Origin: Firmicutes bacterium HGW-Firmicutes-16
Lineage (GTDB): Bacteria > Bacillota > Clostridia > Oscillospirales > Oscillospiraceae
Assembly (NCBI GenBank): GCA_002841545.1
Contig: PGZZ01000007.1
Location: 62,001 to 126,000 of the forward strand
Direction: 5' to 3'
Length of the DNA: 64,000 nt
Positions 1 to 8,519 of the stretch are shown one piece after another. Within the stretch, counting starts at the first letter, position 1; the number at the start of each line of letters is the position of its first letter. The position numbers and the translations under genes are program-made. A model generated the notes under the pieces. That model worked only from the letters and a program-made list of their open reading frames with translations, had not been told where the DNA came from and ran no database searches.

Positions 1-1326
1 GGTCAGCTAACTAGCGCCGCTGCCCTCTTCCTTGGCTCGCTCGTCATGATGCTCTATACAAACCTTATTCTGACAGCCGTTGCAATCGTGTCCTCGCTTA
101 TCGGCTTTACCGTCATGATGACCATCATGATGCGTTCCCAGAAGCATTTTAAGCGCCAGCAGCGCGAGCTCGGCAGAATAAACGGTCTCGTTGAGGAAGT
201 GTATTCGGGGCTCAATATCGTTAGAGCCTATAACGGCGAGAAGCAGTCAGAAGAATCCTTCAGCGGGATGAACAACAACCTTTTCCAGAGCGCCTGGAAA
301 TCGCAGTTCGTTTCCGGCATTATGATGCCGCTCATGAACTTTATTGGCAACTTTGGCTATGTTTCTGTCTGCGTTGTGGGCGGAGCGTTGGCGATGAGCG
401 GAAAAATCGAGTTCGGCGTAATAGTTGCCTTCATGATTTATATCCGTCTTTTCACCCAGCCCCTAGCTCAGCTTGCCCAGTCGCTAACGACTTTGCAGTC
501 CACCGCGGCGGCCTCCGAGCGCGTGTTCGACTTCCTTGATGAGGAAGAGCTTTCTCCAGAGAAGGAGGATGCAGTCGCCTTCCATTCTTCGAAGGGTGAG
601 GTCGAATTCCGCGACGTCAAATTTAGCTACAACCCAGACCGCGAGATTATCAAGGACTTCACTGCGAAGGTTGAAAGCGGTCAAAAAATTGCTATCGTCG
701 GGCCGACCGGCAGCGGAAAGACAACCATTGTCAATCTGCTCATGCGTTTCTATGAGCTAAACGGCGGTGAAATCCTTATCGATGGTATTCCGATTAGTAA
801 GATGACGAGACAATGCGTCCACGAACAGTTCTGCATGGTTTTGCAGGACACATGGCTCTTCGAGGGCACGATACGCGAAAACATCGTCTACAGCAAAGAA
901 AATGTCTCCGACGAGGAAGTCACTCGAGCCTGCAAGGCGGTTGGGCTTCACCACTACATCCGAACCCTTCCGGACGGCTACAACACTATCCTCGGTGACA
1001 ATGCCAGCCTTTCCGCAGGTCAGCGCCAGCTTCTCACTATTGCACGCGCGATTATCGAGAACGCTCCTCTGCTCATTCTGGACGAGGCGACAAGCTCGGT
1101 CGATACTCGTACGGAAATTCAGATACAGCGCGCCATGGAAAAGCTTACGGAAGGTCGCACCTCGTTTATTATCGCGCACAGACTGTCAACAATAAAGAGC
1201 GCAGACCTCATCCTCGTAATGCGCGACGGCTGCATAGTCGAGCGCGGAACTCACGAGGAGCTTCTTGGGCAAGGCGGCTTCTACGCGGAGCTCTACAACA
1301 GCCAGTTCGACGACGATATTGCTTAA
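1..1326 (+). CDS. ABC exporter, fused permease/ATPase (5' end outside window)
   Basis: The reading frame is open from the first base, so the N-terminal part of the permease domain lies upstream. What is visible is the last membrane helices of an ABC type 1 exporter half-transporter, then a complete nucleotide-binding domain: Walker A GPTGSGKTT (near base 700), signature LSAGQRQ (near 1006), Walker B LLILDEATS (near 1069) and the switch histidine in IIAHRLST. The family pumps lipids, drugs or peptides outward as a dimer. Two half-transporters often sit side by side, so a partner may lie upstream. The substrate cannot be told from the sequence. Confidence 0.95.
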   Translation, partial: GQLTSAAALFLGSLVMMLYTNLILTAVAIVSSLIGFTVMMTIMMRSQKHFKRQQRELGRINGLVEEVYSGLNIVRAYNGEKQSEESFSGMNNNLFQSAWKSQFVSGIMMPLMNFIGNFGYVSVCVVGGALAMSGKIEFGVIVAFMIYIRLFTQPLAQLAQSLTTLQSTAAASERVFDFLDEEELSPEKEDAVAFHSSKGEVEFRDVKFSYNPDREIIKDFTAKVESGQKIAIVGPTGSGKTTIVNLLMRFYELNGGEILIDGIPISKMTRQCVHEQFCMVLQDTWLFEGTIRENIVYSKENVSDEEVTRACKAVGLHHYIRTLPDGYNTILGDNASLSAGQRQLLTIARAIIENAPLLILDEATSSVDTRTEIQIQRAMEKLTEGRTSFIIAHRLSTIKSADLILVMRDGCIVERGTHEELLGQGGFYAELYNSQFDDDIA

Positions 1327-1378
1327 GGTAAATGTTCCGCACATATGCGGACCCATCACAGATTGAAGGTTAAAGAGC

Positions 1379-1783
1379 ATGAGAAACAAATTCGCAAAAT
1401 TCATGTACGGACGCTACGGACTGGACGAACTTTCAAAGTTCCTGTCCACCGCATCGCTTGTCGTCATAATCGTGTCCATGTTTTTGGCTCAAACGTCAAA
1501 AACAGTCGTTTTCCTGATCGCGATTGCGTTGCTTGTCTATTCCTATTTTCGTATATTTTCTAAAAATTACGAAAAGCGCCGCGCGGAAAACGCAAAGTAC
1601 CTTAAATTTAGGCAACCTATAGTGGACAAAATTAAACTGCGCCGTGAAATGTGGGCGCAGCGCAAGGAATTTAAGTTTTTCAAGTGCCCCTCCTGCAAGG
1701 CCGTTCTGCGTGTTCCGAAGGGTAAGGGAAAAATCCGCGTAGTGTGCAAAAAGTGCGGCACTGCGTTCGAAAAAAAGACCTAA
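1379..1783 (+). CDS. Small membrane protein with C-terminal zinc ribbon
   Basis: A 134-residue protein of no family I can name. Residues 22-37 and 42-60 form two hydrophobic segments, probably a membrane hairpin. A basic, charged linker follows. The C-terminus carries a zinc ribbon with C103-x2-C106 and C123-x2-C126. It lies 52 bases after the ABC exporter and just before a DUF5685 gene and a J-domain gene, all on the same strand, so it may belong to one transcript with them. The layout suggests a membrane-anchored adaptor; that is inference only. Confidence 0.8.
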   Translation: MRNKFAKFMYGRYGLDELSKFLSTASLVVIIVSMFLAQTSKTVVFLIAIALLVYSYFRIFSKNYEKRRAENAKYLKFRQPIVDKIKLRREMWAQRKEFKFFKCPSCKAVLRVPKGKGKIRVVCKKCGTAFEKKT

Positions 1784-1799
1784 TGGGGGTGAGGACGGA

Positions 1800-2642
1800 G
1801 TGTTCGGTTATGTAATAGCAAACAGCGAGAGCCTTTCGGAAGAAGATAAAGTGCGTTACAAAGCGGTCTACTGTGGGCTGTGCCGTGCGCTCAAAACGCG
1901 GCACGGTAACTTTGGCCGCCTCGCGCTAAATTATGATATGACCTTTCTCATTCTCGTTTTGAACTCGCTTTATGAGCCTGAAATGTCGAAAGGTGAAGAA
2001 CGCTGCGCGGCGCACCCCTGCTCTATGCACTGCTACGTCGCAAGCGAAATTGCGGACTATGCCGCCGACATGAACGTCGCTCTGGCTTATCTGAATCAGC
2101 TTGACAACTGGCACGACGACAGGAACCTTTTAAGTCTCATTTATGCGCGCATACTAAGGAAAAAATATAGTGCGGTTAAGGCAAAATATCCGCGCCAGTG
2201 CGACGCGATGGAGCGCTGCATTAAAAGGCTTTCGGAGCTCGAAAAATCCGGTGTGCAGAATCCGGACGCCGCGTCCCACTGTTTCGGAGAGCTGATGGGC
2301 GAAGTTTTCGTGCTTCGTGAGGACAGGTGGGCGGCACCACTTCGCGCTATGGCCTCATCTCTTGGCGAATTCATCTATATTTCTGACGCGGTCGTCGACC
2401 TTCCGCGCGATATTAAAAAGCATCGCTATAATCCGCTTACCGATTTGAAGAATGCGGGGCGCAGCGAGCTCTACTTTAAGGACATATTGACAATGCTGAT
2501 AGGAAACTGTACGATGGATTTTGAGAAACTTCCTCTGGTCGAGGATGTGTCCATTATGCGGAACATTTTATATTCCGGAGTTTGGACAAAATATGAGCTT
2601 GCGCAGGCGAAAAAAGCGAAGCTAAAAGGAGATAAGCGCTAA
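1800..2642 (+). CDS. DUF5685 family protein
   Basis: The 280-residue protein starts with GTG, placed just after a GGTGAGGACGGA ribosome site. The N-terminus (MFGYV, then C25-G-L-C28) and a second cysteine/histidine cluster ([10 protein letters not shown]) match my memory of the DUF5685 family, common in Clostridia and of unknown function. The paired cysteines suggest a metal site. The body looks mainly helical. Its stop codon overlaps the start of the following J-domain gene by one base (TAATG), so the two are very likely co-translated and may work together. Function unknown. Confidence 0.85.
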   Translation: MFGYVIANSESLSEEDKVRYKAVYCGLCRALKTRHGNFGRLALNYDMTFLILVLNSLYEPEMSKGEERCAAHPCSMHCYVASEIADYAADMNVALAYLNQLDNWHDDRNLLSLIYARILRKKYSAVKAKYPRQCDAMERCIKRLSELEKSGVQNPDAASHCFGELMGEVFVLREDRWAAPLRAMASSLGEFIYISDAVVDLPRDIKKHRYNPLTDLKNAGRSELYFKDILTMLIGNCTMDFEKLPLVEDVSIMRNILYSGVWTKYELAQAKKAKLKGDKR

Positions 2643-3289
2643 TGTCATCAGATCCTTACAAAGTCCTGGGCGTTTCTCCCGATGCCAGCGACGAAGAGAT
2701 TAAAAAAGCCTACCGCACATTGGCTAAAAAATATCACCCCGATATAAATCCCGGCAATAATGAGGCCGAACGCAGAATGAACGATATAAACGCCGCCTAT
2801 GACCAAATCAAGAATCCTCAGCAAAATGTGGGTTCCTCAAATGGTTTCGGAGGCTTCGGCGGTTTCGGCTCATATACGAGATACGGCGCGGGTCAAGGCT
2901 TCGGCGGCTTCCATTCGGAGCAGGAGGACGAGTCGACATCTTTGCGCGCCGCGATGAATTACATTAGAGCGGGTCACTATCGTGAAGCGCTCACAGCGCT
3001 TGAGGGTGTGCCGATTTCCGAGCGAAACGCACGTTGGCATTATCTTTGCGCCTTCGCAAACTACGGGCTCGGCAACAGGATTGTGTCTCTTGAGCACGCA
3101 GAGACCGCTGTTAGGCTCGAACCTGGTAACATGGAATACCGCAGCCTTCTCGAAGAAATTCAGCAGGGCGGCAGCTTCTACCGCGGCTTCACTCAGGGCT
3201 TTCCAACAGCGGGTTTCGGTGGTGGCGGCTTGTGCTTGGGGCTGTGTCTTGCAAACCTCCTCTGCCGCTTCTGCTCCTGCGGAATCTGA
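2642..3289 (+). CDS. J-domain protein with TPR-like repeat and Cys-rich tail
   Basis: The first 65 residues form a J domain with the HPD motif at residues 32-34, which stimulates Hsp70 (DnaK) ATPase. A Gly/Phe-rich stretch (about 75-95) follows, as in DnaJ. Residues about 98-170 look like a helical TPR-type repeat ([17 protein letters not shown] and similar). There is no DnaJ zinc finger or client-binding C-terminal domain. The last 23 residues are Gly-rich, hydrophobic and hold five cysteines. It is translationally coupled to the DUF5685 gene, so it may recruit Hsp70 to that protein or to a membrane site. Confidence 0.9.
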   Translation: MSSDPYKVLGVSPDASDEEIKKAYRTLAKKYHPDINPGNNEAERRMNDINAAYDQIKNPQQNVGSSNGFGGFGGFGSYTRYGAGQGFGGFHSEQEDESTSLRAAMNYIRAGHYREALTALEGVPISERNARWHYLCAFANYGLGNRIVSLEHAETAVRLEPGNMEYRSLLEEIQQGGSFYRGFTQGFPTAGFGGGGLCLGLCLANLLCRFCSCGI

Positions 3290-3307
3290 CAGCAGGTTCT
3301 TACCGAT

Positions 3308-3340
3308 AAAAAAGCCGCCGTTTGAAACGGCGGCTTTTTT
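3308..3340. terminator. Bidirectional intrinsic terminator
   Basis: AAAAAAGCCGCCGTTT and its complement form a 13-plus base-pair hairpin flanked by A and T runs. It sits between the convergent J-domain and metallo-hydrolase genes and can serve both. Confidence 0.9.
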
Positions 3341-3346
3341 GATAAA

Positions 3347-4978
3347 CTATCGACTCCATTTATCCGAGAGCTGCTCCACCTGATCGGCGAATCTCCCCAG
3401 CTCCTTATTTGCCATGCCTCCGCAGCTTTTTGCAACACGCATAAGCTTTTCGCAGGCAGCTATGAGCCGAGCAAACACCTTGGCGGCTCTCTCGTCTCGA
3501 GGCCCCGTTTTGTATTCGCCGCGGCGGCCATCCTCTTTTTTCACAATCGGGATGCCCTCGGTCCGGGTCACAATTTGACCTGTCATCAAATCGTAGCTCG
3601 TGCCACTGTAAGGCACTGCGGTGTTTAGGGAATATTGGTCGTGCAGAAGCTGTGCAAAGCCCTCAGCAACAGCGTCCTCGCCGTGGTTCACAAAGACGAG
3701 GGATGGCTTTTTCTTGAAGCCTGTTATCCATTCGATTATACCGTTTTTATCGGCGTGTCCGCTGATGCCAGGCATCGAAAACATCTCTGCTTCTACCGAA
3801 ATTGTTTCGCCGAAGAGCTTGACCTCCTTGATTCCGTCAAGCAGTATGCGCCCGAGCGTGCCGCCTGCCTGATAGCCGACGAAAAGAATGAGGCTCTCAG
3901 GTCGCCACAGATTGTGCTTAAGGTGGTGTCGGATGCGCCCGGCTTCGCACATACCCGAAGCGGAGATGATAACCTTTGGAGCGTTGTCAAAGTTTATCGC
4001 CTTTGATTCATCGCTTGAAACAGACATTTTAAGGTCGGGAAACACGAGAGGGTTAATCCCCTTTTTAAACATCTCTTTGATTTCGTCGTCGAAGGCCTCG
4101 GGGCTTGCCTGTAGAAACACCGCAGTCGCTTCGTTTGCGAGGGGACTATCCACATAGACTGCGAAACCGTCATGCCCTTTGACGAGGCCCTCATCCTTGA
4201 CCTTACGCAGAAAGTAAAGTATCTCCTGCGTCCTGCCGACAGCAAATGACGGGATAACGACGTTGCCGCCGCGGTCAAAGGTGCGCTGCAGACAATCAAC
4301 GAGTATTGGCAGAGTGTCTGATGCGGACTCATGCTGCCTGTCCCCATAGGTGGATTCAACTACAAGATAGTCGGTCTCCTCGATGAGTTTCGGATTATTC
4401 AGGATTGGCTTGTTCTCATTGCCGACATCGCCGCTAAAGACAATTTTTTTTGTGACTTCTCCCTCTGTAATCCAGACCTCAATGCTGGAGGAACCAAGCA
4501 GATGCCCCATGTCGTTGAAGCGTATAGAGACGTTTTCGCCGACAGCTTTCATTTCGTCATATCTGCATCCCAACATTTTTTCGACGGTGTGCCGGGCGTC
4601 CTCGATAGTGTACATCGGCTCAAAGGGCGGCATACCGGAGCGCAGCGCCTTGCGGTTTCGCCATTCCGCTTCAAATTCCTGAATATGCGCTGAGTCCATC
4701 AGCATTATCTTGCTGAGGTTGACCGTTTCTTCGGTCGCGTAGATGGTACCTCTAAAGCCATTTTTACACAGCAGTGGCAGCTTTCCTGAGTGGTCGATAT
4801 GAGCGTGTGTCAGAAAAACGCAGTCGATGTCAACGGCATTGACGGGTATATCCTGATTGATAAAAATATCCGTTCCCTGCTCCATACCACAGTCGATTAG
4901 AAAGTTTTTTCCGTTCGTCTCGATCAGGGTGCAGCTACCAGTGACTTCGTGCGTAGCGCCCAGAAATGTAATTTTCAT
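3347..4978 (-). CDS. MBL-fold beta-CASP metallo-hydrolase (RNA-processing type)
   Basis: A 543-residue metallo-beta-lactamase fold protein. The metal motif HAHIDH is at residues 58-63, and further ligands appear in DMGHLLGSSS and FSGDVG. A beta-CASP segment and the C-terminal PGISGHADKNG and VNHGE motifs follow. This layout is typical of the RNA-specificity (CPSF/Ysh1-like) group, which cleaves RNA; some members have other targets. It is a single gene between convergent and divergent neighbours. The C-terminal 80 residues beyond the usual fold are helical and charged. The substrate is not known. Confidence 0.93.
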   Translation of the reverse strand: MKITFLGATHEVTGSCTLIETNGKNFLIDCGMEQGTDIFINQDIPVNAVDIDCVFLTHAHIDHSGKLPLLCKNGFRGTIYATEETVNLSKIMLMDSAHIQEFEAEWRNRKALRSGMPPFEPMYTIEDARHTVEKMLGCRYDEMKAVGENVSIRFNDMGHLLGSSSIEVWITEGEVTKKIVFSGDVGNENKPILNNPKLIEETDYLVVESTYGDRQHESASDTLPILVDCLQRTFDRGGNVVIPSFAVGRTQEILYFLRKVKDEGLVKGHDGFAVYVDSPLANEATAVFLQASPEAFDDEIKEMFKKGINPLVFPDLKMSVSSDESKAINFDNAPKVIISASGMCEAGRIRHHLKHNLWRPESLILFVGYQAGGTLGRILLDGIKEVKLFGETISVEAEMFSMPGISGHADKNGIIEWITGFKKKPSLVFVNHGEDAVAEGFAQLLHDQYSLNTAVPYSGTSYDLMTGQIVTRTEGIPIVKKEDGRRGEYKTGPRDERAAKVFARLIAACEKLMRVAKSCGGMANKELGRFADQVEQLSDKWSR

Positions 4979-5140
4979 ATGTTTAGACCTCCATTTTAGT
5001 AACGGATTGTTTTCCTTTTATTCTGTAAATCGGTTCTAATATTCATTCTAGCACAAAGCTGCACAGCTTTGAAGCTATATCGGCGAATTTCCCCACATAA
5101 TGATAAACATCCTAAGAAAAACCAAATATTATTAAGGTGC

Positions 5141-5169
5141 TGGATTTTTTCATATCGCTGTGTTATAAT
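5141..5169 (+). promoter_or_regulatory. Possible promoter of the sufC-like operon
   Basis: A perfect TATAAT at 5164-5169 lies about 90 bases before the sufC-like start. The hexamer 17 bases upstream (TGGATT) is a poor -35 match, so the promoter may depend on an activator or be weak. Confidence 0.4.
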
Positions 5170-5256
5170 TCCTTCCGTCAACAAATGTTATTAAACTACG
5201 CGAATTATTGGATATTGCATACTTATCATATAATTTCACTCAGAAAGGAATATCCT

Positions 5257-5964
5257 ATGCTAGAACTGAAAAACGTTAATTTCAGCGCCGACGGGAAGCA
5301 CATTCTCAAGGACATAAGCTTCAAACTGGGCGCCGGGAAATTCATAGCTATCACCGGACCCAACGGTTCGGGAAAATCTACCCTTGCAAAGGTCATCATG
5401 GGCATCGAAAAACCCGAGAGCGGCCAGATATTTTTTAACGGCGAGGATGTAACGAACTACACAATAGATCAGCGCGCTCGGATGGGCATATCCTTCGGTT
5501 TTCAGCAGCCCGTCAGATTCAAGGGGATAACTGTCCACGACCTGCTTAACCTCTCCGCAAAAGAAAAGCTTTCGAGTAAGGATGCCTGCAACATTCTTGC
5601 AACGGTCGGACTTTGCGCGAATTCTTACCTCGACCGCGAGGTGAACGCCTCCCTCTCCGGAGGTGAGCTCAAGCGCATCGAAATCGCCTCCGTTATAACG
5701 AGAGGAACCGCGCTCACCATATTTGACGAGCCTGAGGCCGGCATTGATCTCTGGAGCTTCAATAACCTTATCCGCGTGTTTAACGAAATGAGAGAAAAGC
5801 TTGCTGGCAGCATCATCGTCATATCACATCAGGAGCGCATTTTGAACATCGCCGATGAAATCGTTCTTCTGTCCGAAGGCAGAATCGCAAAAATCGTCCC
5901 TCACGGAGAACCTCTGGAGTCATTTATTCCTGTGCAGGATGTTCGCACCTGCTGTAAGCTGTAA
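5257..5964 (+). CDS. sufC: SufC-like Fe-S assembly ATPase
   Basis: A 235-residue ABC-type ATPase without a membrane domain. Walker A GPNGSGKS is at residues 34-41, the signature is LSGGELKRIEIA and Walker B is IFDEPEAGID, all as in SufC. The ATG at 5257 is chosen because AGAAAGGA sits just before it; the frame is open further upstream but without a ribosome site. The next gene, 12 bases on, encodes a SufB/SufD-like protein. SufC drives conformational change in the scaffold during Fe-S cluster assembly in the cytosol. Confidence 0.93.
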   Translation: MLELKNVNFSADGKHILKDISFKLGAGKFIAITGPNGSGKSTLAKVIMGIEKPESGQIFFNGEDVTNYTIDQRARMGISFGFQQPVRFKGITVHDLLNLSAKEKLSSKDACNILATVGLCANSYLDREVNASLSGGELKRIEIASVITRGTALTIFDEPEAGIDLWSFNNLIRVFNEMREKLAGSIIVISHQERILNIADEIVLLSEGRIAKIVPHGEPLESFIPVQDVRTCCKL

Positions 5965-5976
5965 GGAGGGCAAATA

Positions 5977-6909
5977 ATGGATAAGGTAGTTTTAGATAAA
6001 TTCGATTCCGCCCTTCTGAAAGCGGTCGCTGACCTTGACAATATGCCGACAGGGGCTTTTTCCCTTCGCAGAAACGGTCAGCCCGTTAAGGTCAATATTA
6101 CGCCGAACATTAATATTATCCCAAAAAAAGATAAGCCCGGCATCGACATCTATGTCCGAGCCGATACAAAGGGCGAAACGGTACATATACCCGTTGTCAT
6201 TACCGAAAGTGGCATTAACGACGTTGTTTATAACGACTTCTACATAGGTAAAAACGCCGATGTTATTATAAACGCGGGCTGCGGCATCCATAACGACGGC
6301 TGCAACGACACGCATCACAACGGTATTCACCGCTTTTTCCTCGATGAGGGTTCAAAGGTGCTCTATGTCGAGAAGCACTATGGTGAGGGCGACGGCTCGG
6401 GCAAACGCGTACTTGACCCCGTGACCGAGGTACATATGGGCAAAAACTCCTCCTGCGAGATGCGCACGACGCAGATTAAGGGCGTTGATTCCACCATTCG
6501 TACGACAAACGCCGTAATTGGTGACGGTGCGAGCCTAGTAATTACGGAAAAGATAATGACACATGGCGATCAGCTTGCGGAAACGAACTTTAAAGTTGAT
6601 CTTGACGGCTTCGATTCCAAGGTACAGGTTACCTCTCGTTCGATTGCAACGGAGAACTCGACCCAGAAATTTGTTTCCAACGTTAACGGCAACAATCAGT
6701 GTTTTGGTCATGTCGAGTGCGACGCTATCATAAAGGATCACGGCAAGGTAATTTCAATACCTGAGATTACGGCAAATTGCGTGGACGCGAACCTCATCCA
6801 CGAAGCGGCAATCGGCAAAATTGCAGGCGAACAGATTATTAAGCTCATGACTATAGGTCTTACCGAAAGCGAAGCCGAGTCAGAAATCATAAACGGATTC
6901 CTGAAGTAG
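5977..6909 (+). CDS. SufB/SufD-like Fe-S scaffold protein
   Basis: A 310-residue SufBD-family beta-helix protein, much shorter than E. coli SufB (about 495). It lacks the N-terminal helical region. Cys248 in the HVECD motif aligns with the catalytic scaffold cysteine of SufB, and His275-Glu276 fall in the conserved C-terminal HEA motif. An extra Cys/His-rich stretch (CGIHNDGCNDTHHNG) lies near residue 105. With SufC it can form a SufB2C2-type complex. No sufS, sufU or sufD lies nearby, so this fits the small two-gene SUF-like system of anaerobes and archaea. Confidence 0.92.
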   Translation: MDKVVLDKFDSALLKAVADLDNMPTGAFSLRRNGQPVKVNITPNINIIPKKDKPGIDIYVRADTKGETVHIPVVITESGINDVVYNDFYIGKNADVIINAGCGIHNDGCNDTHHNGIHRFFLDEGSKVLYVEKHYGEGDGSGKRVLDPVTEVHMGKNSSCEMRTTQIKGVDSTIRTTNAVIGDGASLVITEKIMTHGDQLAETNFKVDLDGFDSKVQVTSRSIATENSTQKFVSNVNGNNQCFGHVECDAIIKDHGKVISIPEITANCVDANLIHEAAIGKIAGEQIIKLMTIGLTESEAESEIINGFLK

Positions 6910-6931
6910 GCTATATTCGGAGGCATGTAAA

Positions 6932-7192
6932 ATGACAGTTGAATATACGCCGGAAGGCGTCTGCTCCCGAAAAATGATAGTCAGCGCCGAGGACGGAGTT
7001 ATCACAAAGACTCAGATTATTGGCGGATGCAGCGGAAATTCTCAAGGCATCTGCAGTCTTATTGAAGGCATGAAGGTCGAGGACGCAATCTCTCGGCTGC
7101 AGGGCATTCGGTGCGGCTTAAAGAGGACCTCCTGCCCCGATCAGCTTTCTATTGCAATGCAAGCGCTTCTCGATACGGAAGCGCAGCAGTAA
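6932..7192 (+). CDS. TSCPD domain protein (TIGR03905 type)
   Basis: An 86-residue protein with the TSCPD sequence near residue 66 (RTSCPDQL) and a conserved GGCSGN motif. This small domain also appears at the C-terminus of some class II ribonucleotide reductases and as a stand-alone redox or metal protein of unknown role. It follows the SufB-like gene by 22 bases and ends before a terminator, so it is the third gene of the Fe-S operon. A role in metal or cluster handling is an inference from that position. Confidence 0.88.
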   Translation: MTVEYTPEGVCSRKMIVSAEDGVITKTQIIGGCSGNSQGICSLIEGMKVEDAISRLQGIRCGLKRTSCPDQLSIAMQALLDTEAQQ

Positions 7193-7206
7193 AGCAAAAT
7201 ACAAAT

Positions 7207-7239
7207 AAAATACCCGACGGAAAACCCGTCGGGTATTTT
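7207..7239. terminator. Intrinsic terminator, bidirectional
   Basis: AAAATACCCGACGG and its complement form a hairpin with A and T runs on either side. It lies between the convergent TSCPD and gpsA genes. Confidence 0.9.
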
Positions 7240-7250
7240 CATATTTAGTA

Positions 7251-8252
7251 TTAAACCCAGCTTTCCTCAATCTCGTGCTTTTTTGAGCGGGTCATGAGCG
7301 TGGTAAAGGTCTCGCGCAGCGGTGCGCCGTTATAAAGAACATTGTAAGTCGCTTCGGTAATGGGCATTTCAACGCCGCATTTTTTCGCCATCGCATGGCC
7401 TGATGCGGCTGCATAATAGCCCTCGACCACCGCTCCGACCTGTTTCATAGCCTCCTGCGGATCCATGCCTGCGCCGATTAAAAGCCCCGCACGCCGGTTT
7501 CTGGAATGGTCGGAGGTGCAGGTCACGATTAGGTCACCCATGCCAGCAAGCCCTGCGAAAGTTTCTTTGCGACCGCCCATTTTTGCTCCGACTCTCGCCA
7601 TCTCTGTTAGTCCTCGGGTCATCAGCATCGCCTTCGTGTTGTCGCCGAAGCCCATTCCGTCACAGCAGCCGGCGCATAGTGCAATGACGTTTTTGAGTGC
7701 CGCGCCGAGTTCTACGCCGATAATATCGCTCGAGGTATAAACTCTGAAGCGTTCGTTCATAAACAAATCCTGCACCCACTCGGCAACGCCGAGATCAAGG
7801 CAGGCTAACACGACGGCTGTGGGTATTCCGCGCCCGACCTCCTCCGCGTGCGAGGGGCCGGAAAGCGCAACAACATTGTTTTTTCCGCGGAGCTCTTCTT
7901 CAATGACCTGCGACATTCGCAGGGATGTCTCCTTTTCGATGCCCTTTGCAACGGAGACCACGACTGTTTTAGGCGACAGTAACGGTGCAAGCTTCTTCGC
8001 CGTTTCTCGCACTGCAAAGGATGGGGTCGCGAGAACCACAGCATCTGCGTCACGAGCACAGTCGAGATTGGCCGTCAGCATGAGACTATCAGGGAGCGGC
8101 ACGCCCTTAAGAAAGGGATTTTCCTTTGCGTTGCTAATGGTCTCACTTTCCTTTTCCGAATGCGACCAGAGTGTCACATCGTTTCCATTTTCCATGAGCA
8201 GCAGTGACAAAGCCGTTCCCCAGCCTCCGCTGCCAATTACAGATATTTTCAT
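7251..8252 (-). CDS. gpsA: Glycerol-3-phosphate dehydrogenase [NAD(P)+]
   Basis: A 333-residue GpsA. The dinucleotide-binding motif GSGGWGTALS is at residues 7-16. SVAKGIE, the SGPSHAEEV block and the catalytic-lysine region GAALKNVIAL are all present, and length is normal. It reduces dihydroxyacetone phosphate to sn-glycerol 3-phosphate, the backbone for phospholipid synthesis, in the cytosol. It stands alone on the minus strand, 267 bases downstream of trpB, and AAGGAGAT precedes the ATG. Confidence 0.97.
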   Translation of the reverse strand: MKISVIGSGGWGTALSLLLMENGNDVTLWSHSEKESETISNAKENPFLKGVPLPDSLMLTANLDCARDADAVVLATPSFAVRETAKKLAPLLSPKTVVVSVAKGIEKETSLRMSQVIEEELRGKNNVVALSGPSHAEEVGRGIPTAVVLACLDLGVAEWVQDLFMNERFRVYTSSDIIGVELGAALKNVIALCAGCCDGMGFGDNTKAMLMTRGLTEMARVGAKMGGRKETFAGLAGMGDLIVTCTSDHSRNRRAGLLIGAGMDPQEAMKQVGAVVEGYYAAASGHAMAKKCGVEMPITEATYNVLYNGAPLRETFTTLMTRSKKHEIEESWV

Positions 8253-8353
8253 ATAACATCTCCTTGGGATATCTACTTTAAATATACTATCTTATTAGGA
8301 TAACTCGATCTGTTCCATTATCATATTTACACCAAATGGGCAGTAAAAGCAAG

Positions 8354-8420
8354 CTGCGGCACTTGCTATGCGACCATGGATAATAATAATCCAGAGCCGT
8401 CCAAAACGCAAGCGCCGCAG
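8354..8420 (-). other. Long stem with inner hairpin between trpB and gpsA
   Basis: CTGCGGCACTTGC (8354-8366) and GCAAGCGCCGCAG (8408-8420) pair over 13 positions with one wobble. The loop holds a smaller hairpin around GGATAATAATAATCC. Read on the minus strand it is followed by CTTGCTTTTACTG. It may be the trpB terminator or a structured leader for gpsA; the T run is short. The rest of the 8253-8519 gap shows nothing else I can support. Confidence 0.45.
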
Positions 8421-8519
8421 AGTTCAATTCATAATTATTTTACAGTTATCTCAAAGAATAATTGTGCAACCTGTAAATATTCATTATACTTGGGTAAGCC
8501 GTGGAAGTCATTCTTCGGT

